Assembly (NCBI GenBank): GCA_964647545.1
Contig: CAZYHS010000008.1
Span: 4,156 to 68,155, forward strand
Length of the DNA stretch: 64,000 nt
Direction: 5' to 3'
Source of the DNA: CAZYHS01 sp964647545
Lineage (GTDB): Bacteria > UBA10199 > GCA-002796325 > 1-14-0-20-49-13
The notes below the pieces were generated by a model. The model was not told the origin of the DNA and searched no databases. It saw nothing but the letters and a program-made list of their open reading frames with translations. Positions 24,572 to 34,876 of the stretch are shown here, one piece after another (the stretch's first letter is position 1; the number at the start of each line of letters is the position of its first letter). A program made the position numbers and the translations under genes.

Positions 24572-25984
24572 ATGGCGAACATCAAATTTGGTACGGACGG
24601 ATGGAGAGCTATAATCGGAGAAGACTTCATCCCCGAAAATATAATTCAAGTCATTCAAGCGTTTGCCGACATCTACCCCAGACTGCCCGAGGCCGGCAAA
24701 CCTGTTTATATAGGTTACGACAGGCGCTCCAGATCGAAAGAGAGCGCCGAATTGATCGCTCAGGTGCTTATCGCCAACGGAATAGAAACCCGTCTTGCGA
24801 CCCAGTTCTGCCCCACTCCCTGCGTGTCGTGGCACGTAAAAACCGAGGGGGGCGCCGCCGGAATTATGGTGACGGCCAGCCACAATCCTCCAAAATGGAA
24901 CGGCATTAAGTTCAAAGAAAGCTACGGCGGGGCGGCAAGTCCTGCCTACACCGATCCCATCGAGGCAAAGATAAAATCGAACGCCGAAGCCGGCAAAAAA
25001 CCGATGATCGCCGCAAACCTTAATTCGCCCCTGCTGAAAAAATTCGAACCTCACGCCGCTTACATCTCTCATCTGAAAAGGTTCTTCGACCTTAAGCTCA
25101 TTCGCGACTCCAAATTCAAAGTGCTGGCCGACCCGATGTACGGCGCGGGAAGCGGATTTTTTCAGGAATTCTTTGAGGGGGACGTGACCGAAATGCACGG
25201 CGAGGCCGACCCGAATTTCGGAGGCATCAATCCGGAGCCGATCGTCCCTCATGTCAATCAGGCGATCGAAAAAATGAAAAACGGCGGCTTTGACATCTGC
25301 GTGATAACCGACGGCGACGCCGACAGAATCGGCGCGATCGACGAAAAAGGGAACTACGTCACCAGCCACATGATATTTTCGCTGATCCTAAAACATCTCG
25401 TCGAATCGAGAAAATGGACAGGCCGCGTCATTAAATCTATCACAACCACTCAGATGATCGACAGGCTTTGCCGCAAGTACGGCCTTGAGCTAACAACGAC
25501 TCCGGTCGGATTCAAACATATCAGCCCCGCGCTAAACGACCCCAAAGTGCTTATGGGTGGCGAGGAATCGGGCGGAATCGGCATCCCGCGTCATGTCTGT
25601 GAAAGAGACGGACTTCTTTGCGGCGTCATGCTGACCGAGCTTATGGCGGTACGCGAGCGCAGCTTGAGCGAACTGATCAAAGAGATGCAAAGTGACGTCG
25701 GCCCCACATATTACAGAAGAATAGATTACCACTTCGACCAGCCGACGATCGCGAAAGCCAGACAAAATCTCAAGGAGCGCACAGGTTCCATCACGGAACT
25801 GTGCGGACGCAAAGTTAAAAAGCTCAACCTGCTCGACGGCTATCATTTCTTAATGGACGACGACTCGTGGCTTCTCATGCGCCCAAGCGGTACGGAACCG
25901 CTCCTTCGGGCGTACGCAGAGGCGCAAAGCCCCGAAGATGTCGAAGCCCTGCTTGCGGAAGCAAAGAAAATTATTGGGGTTTAA
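24572..25984 (+). CDS. Phosphohexomutase (phosphoglucomutase/phosphomannomutase family)
   Basis: 470 residues with all four motifs: phosphoserine loop VTASHNPP, metal loop DGDADRIGA, sugar loop GGEESGGIG, phosphate loop RPSGTEPLLRAY. It moves phosphate between C1 and C6 of a hexose or hexosamine. The family does not allow a firm choice between glucose, mannose and glucosamine, though GEESGG is usual in glucose/mannose types. AAGGAG precedes the start. Its 3' end overlaps the convergent permease by 14 bases. Confidence 0.9.
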   Translation: MANIKFGTDGWRAIIGEDFIPENIIQVIQAFADIYPRLPEAGKPVYIGYDRRSRSKESAELIAQVLIANGIETRLATQFCPTPCVSWHVKTEGGAAGIMVTASHNPPKWNGIKFKESYGGAASPAYTDPIEAKIKSNAEAGKKPMIAANLNSPLLKKFEPHAAYISHLKRFFDLKLIRDSKFKVLADPMYGAGSGFFQEFFEGDVTEMHGEADPNFGGINPEPIVPHVNQAIEKMKNGGFDICVITDGDADRIGAIDEKGNYVTSHMIFSLILKHLVESRKWTGRVIKSITTTQMIDRLCRKYGLELTTTPVGFKHISPALNDPKVLMGGEESGGIGIPRHVCERDGLLCGVMLTELMAVRERSLSELIKEMQSDVGPTYYRRIDYHFDQPTIAKARQNLKERTGSITELCGRKVKKLNLLDGYHFLMDDDSWLLMRPSGTEPLLRAYAEAQSPEDVEALLAEAKKIIGV

Positions 25985-27242
25985 CGGTCTCTTCGTGCAT
26001 CGGGATCCAGAAAAGAAGAATGACCGACGGGATCGCCGCGATAAAACCTGTAATGAAAAGGTTTGTGTAACCTATTCTTTCCACAATCAGCCCGCTAAAT
26101 CCGCCGATGAAGGTCGAGCCCAGCGACATGATCGCCGTTCCTATGGCGAAATGAGCCGCCTTGAACTTTGCGCTGCACAGCCTCATCAAATAGACCATTA
26201 GCGACGCGTTACCAAGTCCGGCGGCGATGTTTTCGTAGGCATGGACCGCGGCGATCAGCATAACTCCGTTGAACGACGTCGCTTGCGGCTTGTAAACTGC
26301 AAGCAAAACGTACGCCCAGATATTAACGTTCATTAAAATAGTTATCGGCCAGATCGCCCTCTTGAGGCCGATCTTTTTTATCCACCATGCGCCCAGCATG
26401 GTCCCGAATATCGCCGAAAAAGAGCCAACAAGACCGGCAAGCCACGACAGCTGTGTTTTGCTCACCGCAAGCTCGCGCATAAGAAACGGGGTGTTCATCG
26501 AAAAAAGTATCTCGTCGCCCAGCTTGTAGGTCGCGACAAAGATAAGTACGAGCACCACCCTGTCCTGCTTAAGATAATCGACGAACGAATCGCCAAAACT
26601 TTTCATGACTTCGCCGAATGCGACATGGCGTTTCTCGCGCTCGGCTTCGAACCGAGGCAATAAAAATTTATGTGCGACAAGAAAGAGCCCCATGGTGAGA
26701 GCCCCCGCCGAAAATCCCCAAAACCAGTTAGCAACTCCGGCAATAGCGACAAGCACGCTGCGCGCGTAGATCACCGCAAAACGGTAGGTCATGACCCTCA
26801 AGCCCGAATATGCGGCCTGTTCGGTTCTGTCGGTGAGGCCCTCAAGATAGTAAGCGTCGATAGCGATGTCGTTGGTAGCGCTGATGAATGCAAGGGCCAC
26901 AAAGATAAAGGCGATAACCTGTAAAATGGCGGGGTCGTTCGTCCTCGAATAGTAGCCGGCAAAAATAGCGATCGCAAAGGTCAAAACGGTTATCATCGCC
27001 TGAATTTTCAGCATCCACCCGCGTTTAGTCCCGAAGATGTCCAGCAGCGGCGCCCACAAAAATTTTAGATTCCACGGGATGCCCAAGAAATTCAAAAATC
27101 CCAGCAGAGCCTCTCTCACGCCGATGTCGGTGAAATAGACCGATGACATGAAGCGGACTAGCATGTAGGGAAGCCCCTCGATAAAATATGTGGAGCCAAC
27201 CCACAACGAGGTGCGCAGCGCTTTTTTTGAACTTTCCGACAT
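25971..27242 (-). CDS. AmpG-like muropeptide permease (MFS, PAT family)
   Basis: 423 residues, about 12 membrane segments, opening [21 protein letters not shown] and [17 protein letters not shown], the AmpG/PAT pattern. AmpG imports GlcNAc-anhydroMurNAc peptides for wall recycling; homologues also carry acetyl-CoA or siderophores. Start ATG 27242 is taken over ATG 27254 because GGAGAG lies 6 bases before it. The many wall enzymes in the window (PBP1A, MltG, PBP2, RodA) fit a recycling role, but no other recycling gene is seen. Confidence 0.78.
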   Translation of the reverse strand: MSESSKKALRTSLWVGSTYFIEGLPYMLVRFMSSVYFTDIGVREALLGFLNFLGIPWNLKFLWAPLLDIFGTKRGWMLKIQAMITVLTFAIAIFAGYYSRTNDPAILQVIAFIFVALAFISATNDIAIDAYYLEGLTDRTEQAAYSGLRVMTYRFAVIYARSVLVAIAGVANWFWGFSAGALTMGLFLVAHKFLLPRFEAEREKRHVAFGEVMKSFGDSFVDYLKQDRVVLVLIFVATYKLGDEILFSMNTPFLMRELAVSKTQLSWLAGLVGSFSAIFGTMLGAWWIKKIGLKRAIWPITILMNVNIWAYVLLAVYKPQATSFNGVMLIAAVHAYENIAAGLGNASLMVYLMRLCSAKFKAAHFAIGTAIMSLGSTFIGGFSGLIVERIGYTNLFITGFIAAIPSVILLFWIPMHEETVKPQ

Positions 27243-27410
27243 AGGTCTCTCCAAAGGTCAGTTGCAACACATCTGAATATTTCAAGATTTGAGCAGCGCA
27301 GATAACACAAAAAGACTCGATCTGCTACGGCAAATTTAAACCCGAAACATCCCGAGCATAAGCTTTTTATTGATATTTCGGGCTTCGATGAGGCATAGTA
27401 TCCGGCCGAT

Positions 27411-30233
27411 ATGCCACAAAATGAAATCGTTATAAGAGGTGCTCGCCACCATAATCTCAAGGGGTTCGATCTTGTGATCCCGCGAGACAAGCTAGTCGTC
27501 GTAACCGGCCTTTCCGGCTCGGGCAAGTCAACACTTGCTTTCGACACAATCTACGCAGAGGGACAGCGCCGCTACGTCGAATCGCTCTCCGCCTATGCCA
27601 GACAATTCCTCGAACAGATGGACAAGCCCGACGTCGATTCTATCGACGGCCTCTCTCCCGCGATATCCATCGAACAAAAGACAACCAGCAGAAATCCGCG
27701 TTCGACGGTCGGAACGGTCACGGAAATTTACGATTATCTGAGACTTTTTTTCGCGCGAATCGGACTCCCCCACTGTCCCGAATGCGGCAAACCGATAAGC
27801 TCACAAACTCCGACGCAAATGGCCGACATCATCAGAGCGCTGCCGTCGGGCTCGAAAGCCCAGATACTCGCGCCGATAGCCGCCGGAAGAAAGGGCGAGT
27901 TCGTAAAGGAACTGGCGAACTTGCGCAAGTCGGGCTTTGTAAGAGTGAAAATAGACGGGGAAATTCTCGATCTCGACGGAGACATCAAACTCGACAAAAA
28001 GAAAAAACATTCGATCGAACTGATAGTTGACCGCCTGATAATCAAACCCGATCTCGGCAACAGGCTTGTCGATTCGATCGAAACCGCGCTCAAATATGGC
28101 GGCGGAACGATAAAACTCGAAACTAAGAACGGCCAAGACGAACGAACCCTGCTGTTCAATTCAAAGTCGGCCTGCCCCGAATGCGGCATAAGCATGCCCG
28201 ACCTTACTCCGCAGATGTTTTCGTTCAACAACCCAATCGGAGCCTGTTCCGAATGCACCGGACTCGGCACAAAGATGTTCTTCGACCCCGACCTCATTGT
28301 ACCGAACAAGAACCTCTCGCTGCGCGAAGGTGCGGTCGCCCCGTGGCATTCCAAAACATCGTCATACTACGTGCAATATTTCAACAATCTGTCGCAGCAT
28401 TACAAATTCGATATTTACACTCCGTGGGAAAAACTTCCGGAAGCGGTAAAAAAGGTCATCCTTAACGGCTCCGGTGACGAACAGATAAGTTTTAAGCTCG
28501 ATCTTCACGGCCACAGACAGTCGTGGAAAGGCCCTTTTGACGGCGTCATCCCGACCCTGAAACGGCGTTACAAAGAGACCAGCAGCGACTACATAAGATG
28601 GGACCTTGAGCGTTTCATGAACATTCGTCCGTGTCCGGCGTGTTCGGGGTCAAGACTTAAACCGGAAGCGCTGCACGTAAAGATCCACAATCTCAACATC
28701 GCCGACATAACGGCCATGTCTATCGAAGCTGCCTACCGCAAGTTCGACGAAATTAAGTTCACGGCAAAAGAGCTGAACATCGCCAGAAGGATAATCAAAG
28801 AGATAAAAAGCAGATTGAAATTCCTTCTTGATGTCGGCATCGGCTATCTTTCGCTCGACCGCAGCAGCGGCACCCTCTCCGGCGGCGAGGGCCAAAGGAT
28901 AAGACTCGCAACTCAGGTTGGAAGCGCTTTGACCGGCGTGCTCTACGTTCTCGACGAGCCGAGCATCGGGTTGCATCAGCGCGACAACCACCGGCTGCTC
29001 GAAACGCTTAAGTCGCTTAGAGACCTCGGCAATTCGGTTCTTGTGGTTGAGCACGATTACGACACGATCATGGCAAGCGACCACATAATCGACATGGGCC
29101 CCGGAGCCGGCGTCCATGGCGGCGAAGTTGTGGCGCAAGGGACGCCGGATGAAGTTATGGCCAATAAAAGGTCCCTCACCGGAGCCTATCTTGCGGGGAC
29201 AAAAAAGATCGCCGCGCCAAAAAAGAGAAGAGCCCCCGACACAAGGAAAATAGAAATTATAGGGGCGACCGAGCATAATTTAAAGAACATAGACGTAACG
29301 ATCCCGATCGGACTCTTCACTTGCGTAACCGGCGTTTCCGGCTCCGGCAAATCGACGCTTATAAACGAGACACTTAACAACAGCCTCGCTCAAAAACTTT
29401 ACCGGACGAAAATCACAGCCGGAAAAACAAAAGATATCCGCGGCACAGAACATCTCGATAAGGTCATAAACATCGACCAGTCGCCCATCGGCCGCACTCC
29501 ACGCTCCAATCCTGCGACCTACACCGGAGTTTTCACGCACATTCGCGACCTCTTCGCCGAGCTTCCCGAGGCGAAAGCCCGCGGCTACAAGGCCGGCCGA
29601 TTTTCGTTCAATGTCGAAGGGGGGCGTTGCGAAGAATGTCAGGGCGACGGGCTCATCCGAATCGAAATGCAATTTCTCCCCGACGTTTACGTCACCTGCG
29701 AAGCATGCGAAGGCAAACGTTTTAACCGCGAGACCCTCGAAGTAAAATACAAAGGGACAAGCATCGCCGAAGTGCTCTCTATGACGGTCGAAGACGCCTA
29801 CAAGTTCTTCGAGAACATCCCATCTATTAAGAACAAACTAAAAACCCTTCTCGATGTGGGGCTTGGTTACATTCAACTTGGTCAGTCGGGCACAACTCTC
29901 TCGGGAGGCGAAGCACAACGAATAAAACTTTCACGCGAACTTTCAAAGCGACCGACCGGAAGAACCCTTTACATAATGGACGAACCGACGACCGGCCTTC
30001 ATTTCGCCGACATTCAAAACCTGCTCGACGTGCTTCAGTCGCTTGTCGATTCGGGAAATACTCTCGTGGTCATCGAGCATAACCTCGATGTCATCAAAAA
30101 TGCCGACTGGGTGATCGACCTCGGCCCCGAAGGGGGCGATAAAGGCGGAGAGGTCATTGGCTGCGGCACACCCGAAATGTTGACACAAAATAAAAGGTCA
30201 TATACTGGTAATTATCTAAAAGCTGTCATGTAA
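27411..30233 (+). CDS. uvrA: Excinuclease ABC subunit A
   Basis: 940 residues, normal length. Two ABC modules: Walker [10 protein letters not shown] at 33-41 and GVSGSGKST near 640; signatures [14 protein letters not shown] and [15 protein letters not shown]; Walker [12 protein letters not shown] and [10 protein letters not shown]. Two zinc fingers are intact, CPEC...CSEC near 254 and CEEC...CEAC near 740. UvrA dimer scans DNA for lesions and loads UvrB in nucleotide excision repair. No uvrB or LexA-type operator is seen nearby. Confidence 0.98.
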   Translation: MPQNEIVIRGARHHNLKGFDLVIPRDKLVVVTGLSGSGKSTLAFDTIYAEGQRRYVESLSAYARQFLEQMDKPDVDSIDGLSPAISIEQKTTSRNPRSTVGTVTEIYDYLRLFFARIGLPHCPECGKPISSQTPTQMADIIRALPSGSKAQILAPIAAGRKGEFVKELANLRKSGFVRVKIDGEILDLDGDIKLDKKKKHSIELIVDRLIIKPDLGNRLVDSIETALKYGGGTIKLETKNGQDERTLLFNSKSACPECGISMPDLTPQMFSFNNPIGACSECTGLGTKMFFDPDLIVPNKNLSLREGAVAPWHSKTSSYYVQYFNNLSQHYKFDIYTPWEKLPEAVKKVILNGSGDEQISFKLDLHGHRQSWKGPFDGVIPTLKRRYKETSSDYIRWDLERFMNIRPCPACSGSRLKPEALHVKIHNLNIADITAMSIEAAYRKFDEIKFTAKELNIARRIIKEIKSRLKFLLDVGIGYLSLDRSSGTLSGGEGQRIRLATQVGSALTGVLYVLDEPSIGLHQRDNHRLLETLKSLRDLGNSVLVVEHDYDTIMASDHIIDMGPGAGVHGGEVVAQGTPDEVMANKRSLTGAYLAGTKKIAAPKKRRAPDTRKIEIIGATEHNLKNIDVTIPIGLFTCVTGVSGSGKSTLINETLNNSLAQKLYRTKITAGKTKDIRGTEHLDKVINIDQSPIGRTPRSNPATYTGVFTHIRDLFAELPEAKARGYKAGRFSFNVEGGRCEECQGDGLIRIEMQFLPDVYVTCEACEGKRFNRETLEVKYKGTSIAEVLSMTVEDAYKFFENIPSIKNKLKTLLDVGLGYIQLGQSGTTLSGGEAQRIKLSRELSKRPTGRTLYIMDEPTTGLHFADIQNLLDVLQSLVDSGNTLVVIEHNLDVIKNADWVIDLGPEGGDKGGEVIGCGTPEMLTQNKRSYTGNYLKAVM

Positions 30234-30257
30234 ATAGATTCTCTCAACGGGGGAAAA

Positions 30258-31202
30258 ATGAAAAAGATCCTTACATTCGCCGCAGTTGCCGCCGCCATTT
30301 TTGTTTCAGCCGCCTCTTCTTACGCACTGCCGGCAAAGGATAGCGAATACGATCCGTACGGCAACACCTGCAAACCCGAAGAACAATGCACTTTCTATCG
30401 CAAAGCGGTGCTCCCCGGAGGAATAAACGTCAGCATTCAGGCGGTCTCGCTGGGAAAATTCAGAACGAACGTTGAAGGTCTGTTTGATTATTCGATATCT
30501 GAGGTGACCCGTGTGGCTAGACTTCTCGACGAGAACGACCCCGATAGCGATATTTCAAAAATAAACGCTCACGCCGGCAAGGGCTCTATCGAAATGAGTC
30601 CCGAGCTCTCCCTCATAGTAGGTGCCGCAAAAAAATGTCATCTTTGGACGCGCGGAGCTTTCGATATTACGGCGACCCCCGAAATAGGCAACTTCAACCA
30701 GATAAAGATCAGCGGAGACAAAATCACTCTTAAAAAGAGCGGGATGAAAATCACCCTTTCGAACATAATTCACGGTTATCTCTCCGACCTCGTCATTAGA
30801 GCGATCTACAACGCGGGTATCGACAACGCGCTTGTCGAAGTAGGCCCGACAAGCCGCAGCATCGGAAAATCGGTCACCGGCAATTGGAGAACCGAAGTCA
30901 ACGATAACGAAGGCCGCTTCGCAATGAGAGGCATGGCGCTCGACACTTCCAATGTGGCGGTCGGATACGTACTTGCCAGCAAAAACGCACCGTCAGTCGA
31001 TCCGCGCTGGGCAACCCCCATAACTCCGCAGGCAAGAAGCGTAACCATAATTTCACGTAACGCGGCCATTAGTCAGGCGATTGCCTACGGTGTCTATGTG
31101 ATGGGGCCTGACGCCGGCATGCCACTTGTTGACAGCCTTGTGAACGTCAAAGCAGTGATCATCGACAATCAGGGCAACTTCATTAAGTCCCCCGGTATTT
31201 AA
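30258..31202 (+). CDS. Exported ApbE-like protein with degenerate motifs
   Basis: 314 residues with a signal peptide (about 1-24, SYALPA). The order matches ApbE flavin transferase: early LLDENDPDSDISKINAHAG, middle SNIIHGYLSDLVIRAIYNAG, LVEVGPTSRSIG, and a C-terminal SVTIISRNAAISQAIA. The conserved GGIAKGYAVD element is replaced by NIIHGYLSD and the NxGGD element by EVGPTS, so FAD and Mg binding may be lost. It may have kept only the fold or modify another substrate. GGGGGAAAA precedes the ATG, 24 bases after uvrA. Confidence 0.7.
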   Translation: MKKILTFAAVAAAIFVSAASSYALPAKDSEYDPYGNTCKPEEQCTFYRKAVLPGGINVSIQAVSLGKFRTNVEGLFDYSISEVTRVARLLDENDPDSDISKINAHAGKGSIEMSPELSLIVGAAKKCHLWTRGAFDITATPEIGNFNQIKISGDKITLKKSGMKITLSNIIHGYLSDLVIRAIYNAGIDNALVEVGPTSRSIGKSVTGNWRTEVNDNEGRFAMRGMALDTSNVAVGYVLASKNAPSVDPRWATPITPQARSVTIISRNAAISQAIAYGVYVMGPDAGMPLVDSLVNVKAVIIDNQGNFIKSPGI

Positions 31203-32236
31203 TTCTTATTTTTTCTAAGGTTCGCCAGATAATCCCTTACCGCGGCGTTGTGCTCGCTAAGAGTCGAGCTGAAAGTGTGAGCTCCGCTGCCATCCCCTTT
31301 CGCGACAAAATAGAGGTAGCTCGATTCTGACGGCCACAATGCGGCTTTAATGGATGAAAGAGCCGGATTTGCGATCGGACCGGGAGGAAGCCCGCGTCTT
31401 ACGTAGGTATTGTAAGCGTGAGGATTTCTAAGGTCGGACTTGCGGATATTGCCGTCGTAATTTTTAAGACCGTAAATAACTGTGGGATCGGTCTGAAGCG
31501 GCATGCCGATTTTCAGACGGTTATGGAACACGCTTGATATCAAAGGTCTCTCCGAATCGACTCCACTCTCCTTTTCAATGATAGAAGCAAGAGTAACGAT
31601 TTGCAGTTTGCTCATCCCAAGTTCTTGAGCCCTTGATTCGAAAGCCGGCGTCCAGAGTCTATTGAACTGTTCCACAAGATAAGCGACGAGCCATCCGGCG
31701 CTACGCGGTCTTTCTATCAGATATGTGTTTGGAGAAAGAAAACCTTCAAGCCCGCCGGCGTCTATTCCAAAAGATGCCGCAAAGAATTTATCGTAAGCGG
31801 CACTAACGAAATCTTTTTCAAAATCGGGAGGAACAAAAGGCTTTGCAGCCAGATGTTTCGCCATCTGCCGCGCGGTCCAGCCTTCTATCAAAGTGATCTT
31901 GTAGAGCTTGCTCTCGCCCTTCACGAGCTTTTTTAGAACTTCCCTGCCGGTCATCCCTTTTGAGAATTCGTACTCTCCAGAACGAACCTTGCGATCGAGC
32001 CTCATTGCCCTAGCATAAAGCGTGAACGCCACCGGATTTTTTAATACACCGGCGTCGCTAAGCTCTGCCGCAATCCCCCCCAAAGAGGCCCCTCTCCTGA
32101 TTTCTACCGTGGCATCTTGCACGGCCGACGGCATCCCCATTATAAAAGAGAGGCTCATCACGACAAAAAGAAAAGCTCCGGTAATTATGGCCGCGGAAAG
32201 TATAACGGCGACAATTGCGCGTCGGAGAGCGGTCAC
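31199..32236 (-). CDS. mltG: Endolytic murein transglycosylase
   Basis: 345 residues. One N-terminal membrane helix (about 8-30), a LysM-like region, then the YceG catalytic domain with ASIIEKESG (catalytic Glu), SVFHNRLKIGMPLQTDPTVIY and YNTYVRRGLPPGPIANPG-type sequence (ending IANPALSS). MltG cuts nascent glycan strands and sets their length. It starts with GTG overlapping the ruvX stop (GTGA); yqgF/ruvX and mltG often travel together. It overlaps the convergent ApbE-like gene by 4 bases. Confidence 0.95.
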   Translation of the reverse strand: MTALRRAIVAVILSAAIITGAFLFVVMSLSFIMGMPSAVQDATVEIRRGASLGGIAAELSDAGVLKNPVAFTLYARAMRLDRKVRSGEYEFSKGMTGREVLKKLVKGESKLYKITLIEGWTARQMAKHLAAKPFVPPDFEKDFVSAAYDKFFAASFGIDAGGLEGFLSPNTYLIERPRSAGWLVAYLVEQFNRLWTPAFESRAQELGMSKLQIVTLASIIEKESGVDSERPLISSVFHNRLKIGMPLQTDPTVIYGLKNYDGNIRKSDLRNPHAYNTYVRRGLPPGPIANPALSSIKAALWPSESSYLYFVAKGDGSGAHTFSSTLSEHNAAVRDYLANLRKNKN

Positions 32237-32694
32237 TCGGCCCCTCCTTTTCCGCTTTGGGAATTCTGCTTTTGTCCTTCCAGCCAGCTTTCAAGAATGA
32301 GCGCGGCCGCGAACTTGTCGATCTCGGCCTTTCGGGCCGAATATTTTATGCCGGCCTCTTTAAGTTTCTGATGCGCATCTTTTGTGGTCATGCTCTCATC
32401 GATCGTCTCGATAACGATATTTTTCAGACGGGCATTCCTCAAAGCCCCTTCAATGACCAAAATGAATCTTTTGATCTTTTCTGCTTGAGCTGTCGTTTCG
32501 CCGTCGCCAGAAAGGGGCAACCCGACAATGATCCGAGAGACCTGCTGCTCCTTCGCGAGCAAAGCGATATCTTTCGCAAGTAACGGTCCCAGATTTCCCT
32601 TTAGAACAGAAAGGGGCTGCGCAAACGATCCGAAAGGATCTGTCACAGCCACTCCTGTTCTTGCCAGCCCGATATCAAGGGCCATTATTTTCAT
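32233..32694 (-). CDS. ruvX: YqgF/RuvX Holliday-junction resolvase-like protein
   Basis: 153 residues, opening MKIMALDIGLARTGVAVTD, the RNase H-like first strand with its catalytic Asp, then SRIIVGLPLSGDGETTAQA and DESMTTKDAHQ, which hold the other acidic residues. RuvX acts on 16S rRNA 5' maturation and/or branched DNA. It lies 2 bases after rocD and is coupled to mltG. Confidence 0.93.
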   Translation of the reverse strand: MKIMALDIGLARTGVAVTDPFGSFAQPLSVLKGNLGPLLAKDIALLAKEQQVSRIIVGLPLSGDGETTAQAEKIKRFILVIEGALRNARLKNIVIETIDESMTTKDAHQKLKEAGIKYSARKAEIDKFAAALILESWLEGQKQNSQSGKGGAE

Positions 32695-32696
32695 AT

Positions 32697-33902
32697 TTAA
32701 GCCAGAACCTTCGCGATGCGCTCCACCGCCCAGTCGATTTCATCTTTGGTGATGGTTAGAGGAGGCGCAAATCTTATCGTCGTGTCGTGCGTCTCTTTTG
32801 CAAGGACGCCTTCGCGCATGAGAGCCTCGGTGAATTTTCTTGCCTTGCCCGATTCATTTTTGATCTGCACGGCGATGAGCAACCCTCTACCGCGAACGTC
32901 CATTATGTGCTGCGACTTGATGCCGCGCAGTCGCCCCATGAAATACTCGCCCATTTCAAGCGACCGTTCGGAGAGCTTTTCGTCGAGAATTACGTCGATG
33001 GCGGCCGAGGCAATCGCGCAAGCGAGCGGATTGCCGCCGAAGGTCGAGCCGTGATTTCCCCATTCGAACGCAGCCATCATTACGCGGTCGTCGGCTAAAA
33101 TGCCGGAGACCGGATAGACGCCTCCGCCGAGAGCCTTGCCTACGATGACAACGTCGGGTCTTACGTTATCGTGATGGTGGCAGAAAAACTTGCCGGTTCT
33201 TCCAAGTCCGGTCTGAATTTCATCGGCCATGAAAAGAATATCGTGTTTTTTACAGATGTCTTCACACGCCTTAAGGTATCCTGCGGGCGGAACGATGACT
33301 CCGGCCTCTCCTTGTATCGGTTCGACAAGGAAAGCTACCGTGTTCTTTGTAACGGCGGCTTCCAGCTCCTTTGCATCTCCGTATCTCACCACCTTGAAAC
33401 CGGGAGTGAACGGGCCAAAGCCTTCATAAGAACTGGGATCGGTTGAAAACCCGACGATCGTCGTGGTTCTGCCGTGAAAATTTTCGCTGCAGACAATTAT
33501 TTCGGCGGAATTTTCCGGCACTTTTTTGGACTTGTAGCCCCATCTTCTCGCCGCTTTTATCGCCGTCTCAACCGCCTCGGCCCCCGTGTTCATCGGAAGC
33601 ATCTTGTCGTAACCGGTAAGCTTCGTCATTTTAGCAAGGAACGGCCCCATTTGATCGTTGTGAAACGCGCGCGCCGTAAGGGTCAACACGTCGAGCTGTT
33701 TTTTTGCGGCGGCGATGACCTTCGGATGCCTGTGTCCCTGATTCAACGCCGAATAGGCGCTTAGCATGTCTATGCATTTTCGTCCTTCGACGTCCCAAAC
33801 CCAAACGCCTTCGCTTTTTGCAATCACGATAGGGATCGGATGATAATTGTGCGCGCTTACTCTATCGACCTCTTCCATGAAATCTTTTGATGTCCTTGTC
33901 AT
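32697..33902 (-). CDS. rocD: Ornithine aminotransferase
   Basis: 401 residues, class-III PLP aminotransferase. SAYSALNQGHRHPKV and AHNYHPIPIVIAKSEGVWVWD are ornithine aminotransferase features. The PLP lysine is in VIVGKALGGGVYPVS, and ADEIQTGLGRTGK is the cofactor-ring aspartate segment. It converts ornithine and 2-oxoglutarate to glutamate semialdehyde and glutamate. Its product is the substrate of the rocA dehydrogenase in the same operon. Confidence 0.93.
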   Translation of the reverse strand: MTRTSKDFMEEVDRVSAHNYHPIPIVIAKSEGVWVWDVEGRKCIDMLSAYSALNQGHRHPKVIAAAKKQLDVLTLTARAFHNDQMGPFLAKMTKLTGYDKMLPMNTGAEAVETAIKAARRWGYKSKKVPENSAEIIVCSENFHGRTTTIVGFSTDPSSYEGFGPFTPGFKVVRYGDAKELEAAVTKNTVAFLVEPIQGEAGVIVPPAGYLKACEDICKKHDILFMADEIQTGLGRTGKFFCHHHDNVRPDVVIVGKALGGGVYPVSGILADDRVMMAAFEWGNHGSTFGGNPLACAIASAAIDVILDEKLSERSLEMGEYFMGRLRGIKSQHIMDVRGRGLLIAVQIKNESGKARKFTEALMREGVLAKETHDTTIRFAPPLTITKDEIDWAVERIAKVLA

Positions 33903-33903
33903 T

Positions 33904-34863
33904 TTATCCTCTGAAAAAATTTTTAACTACGAACCAGAAATTTTCCTTACGCTCTCTCATACGGCGGAGCGTGTAAGGAAGCCAAGATGAACCATACGGA
34001 ATGTAAATCCTCACGCGATAGCCTTCGCTGACGAGCTTCTTTTGCAGATCGCGTCTGATACCGTGCAACATTTGGAACTCGAACTTATCTTTATTAATAT
34101 TTTTCTTTACGGCGTATTCTTTTATCTTTTCGATTATCTTTTCGTCGTGCGTGGCAAAGCCGTGATAAAGTCGGCTGTCAAGCATGCGCATCGCGAGAGT
34201 TTCATACTGTTTGTCAACGTCCCGTTTGTCGGGGAACGCGATCGATGCCGGTTCTTTGTATGCCCCCTTGCAAAGCCTCATGCCGACGCCTTCCGACAGC
34301 AAGCCGTCAACATCGTCGGGAGATCGTTTTAGCATCGCCTGAATAACGGTTCCGCAATTTTTATAAATGCCGTGCCAGCGTTTGACCATTTCTACGGTCT
34401 TTTGGGTGTAGTGGCTCCCTTCCATATCGACCCTGATAAAGCCGTCGCTTTTTCCGGCCTCGACCAAGATCTTCGCGACATTGTCAAAACAAAGCTGGTC
34501 GCTGATATCCAGCCCGAGCTGCGTAAGCTTAAGGCTCATGTTCGTTTCGAGCCCTTCGGCGCGCAAACGTCTCAGCACATCGCAATATTCCTCGGCGACC
34601 GACTTGGCTTCGGAAATGTTCGTGACGCTCTCGCCGAGAATATCGAGGGTCGTAAGAAATCCTTCCGCCTTCAACTTTTTTACGACCGGAATAGCCTGCT
34701 CAAGATCTTGTCCGGCAATGAAGCGCTTGGCGAAAATAAAAAGGATGTTCATAGGGATCCCCCCAAACGCCGTTTTTCTCTGCGAAGGCCTAAGCGCCGG
34801 CGGCGTGTTATTTGCCGACGGCTTCGAGTTTATTTTCAATCCGCTATTTCGGAGGTCGGTCAT
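33904..34863 (-). CDS. Proline dehydrogenase
   Basis: 319 residues. AKRFIAGQDLEQAIPVVKKL and TTLDILGESV open the FAD barrel, then NMSLKLTQLGLDIS, FIRVDMEGSHYTQKT, GMRLCKGAYKEP and FATHDEKII are the PRODH flavin and proline-binding segments. It oxidises proline to pyrroline-5-carboxylate and feeds quinone. ATG 34863 has AAGGGAG 8 bases upstream; an internal ATG at 34752 with GGGGGAT before it would give the more usual 282 residues, so the first 37 may not be translated. One base separates it from rocD. Confidence 0.92.
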   Translation of the reverse strand: MTDLRNSGLKINSKPSANNTPPALRPSQRKTAFGGIPMNILFIFAKRFIAGQDLEQAIPVVKKLKAEGFLTTLDILGESVTNISEAKSVAEEYCDVLRRLRAEGLETNMSLKLTQLGLDISDQLCFDNVAKILVEAGKSDGFIRVDMEGSHYTQKTVEMVKRWHGIYKNCGTVIQAMLKRSPDDVDGLLSEGVGMRLCKGAYKEPASIAFPDKRDVDKQYETLAMRMLDSRLYHGFATHDEKIIEKIKEYAVKKNINKDKFEFQMLHGIRRDLQKKLVSEGYRVRIYIPYGSSWLPYTLRRMRERKENFWFVVKNFFRG

Positions 34864-34876
34864 ATTTCGTCTCCCT

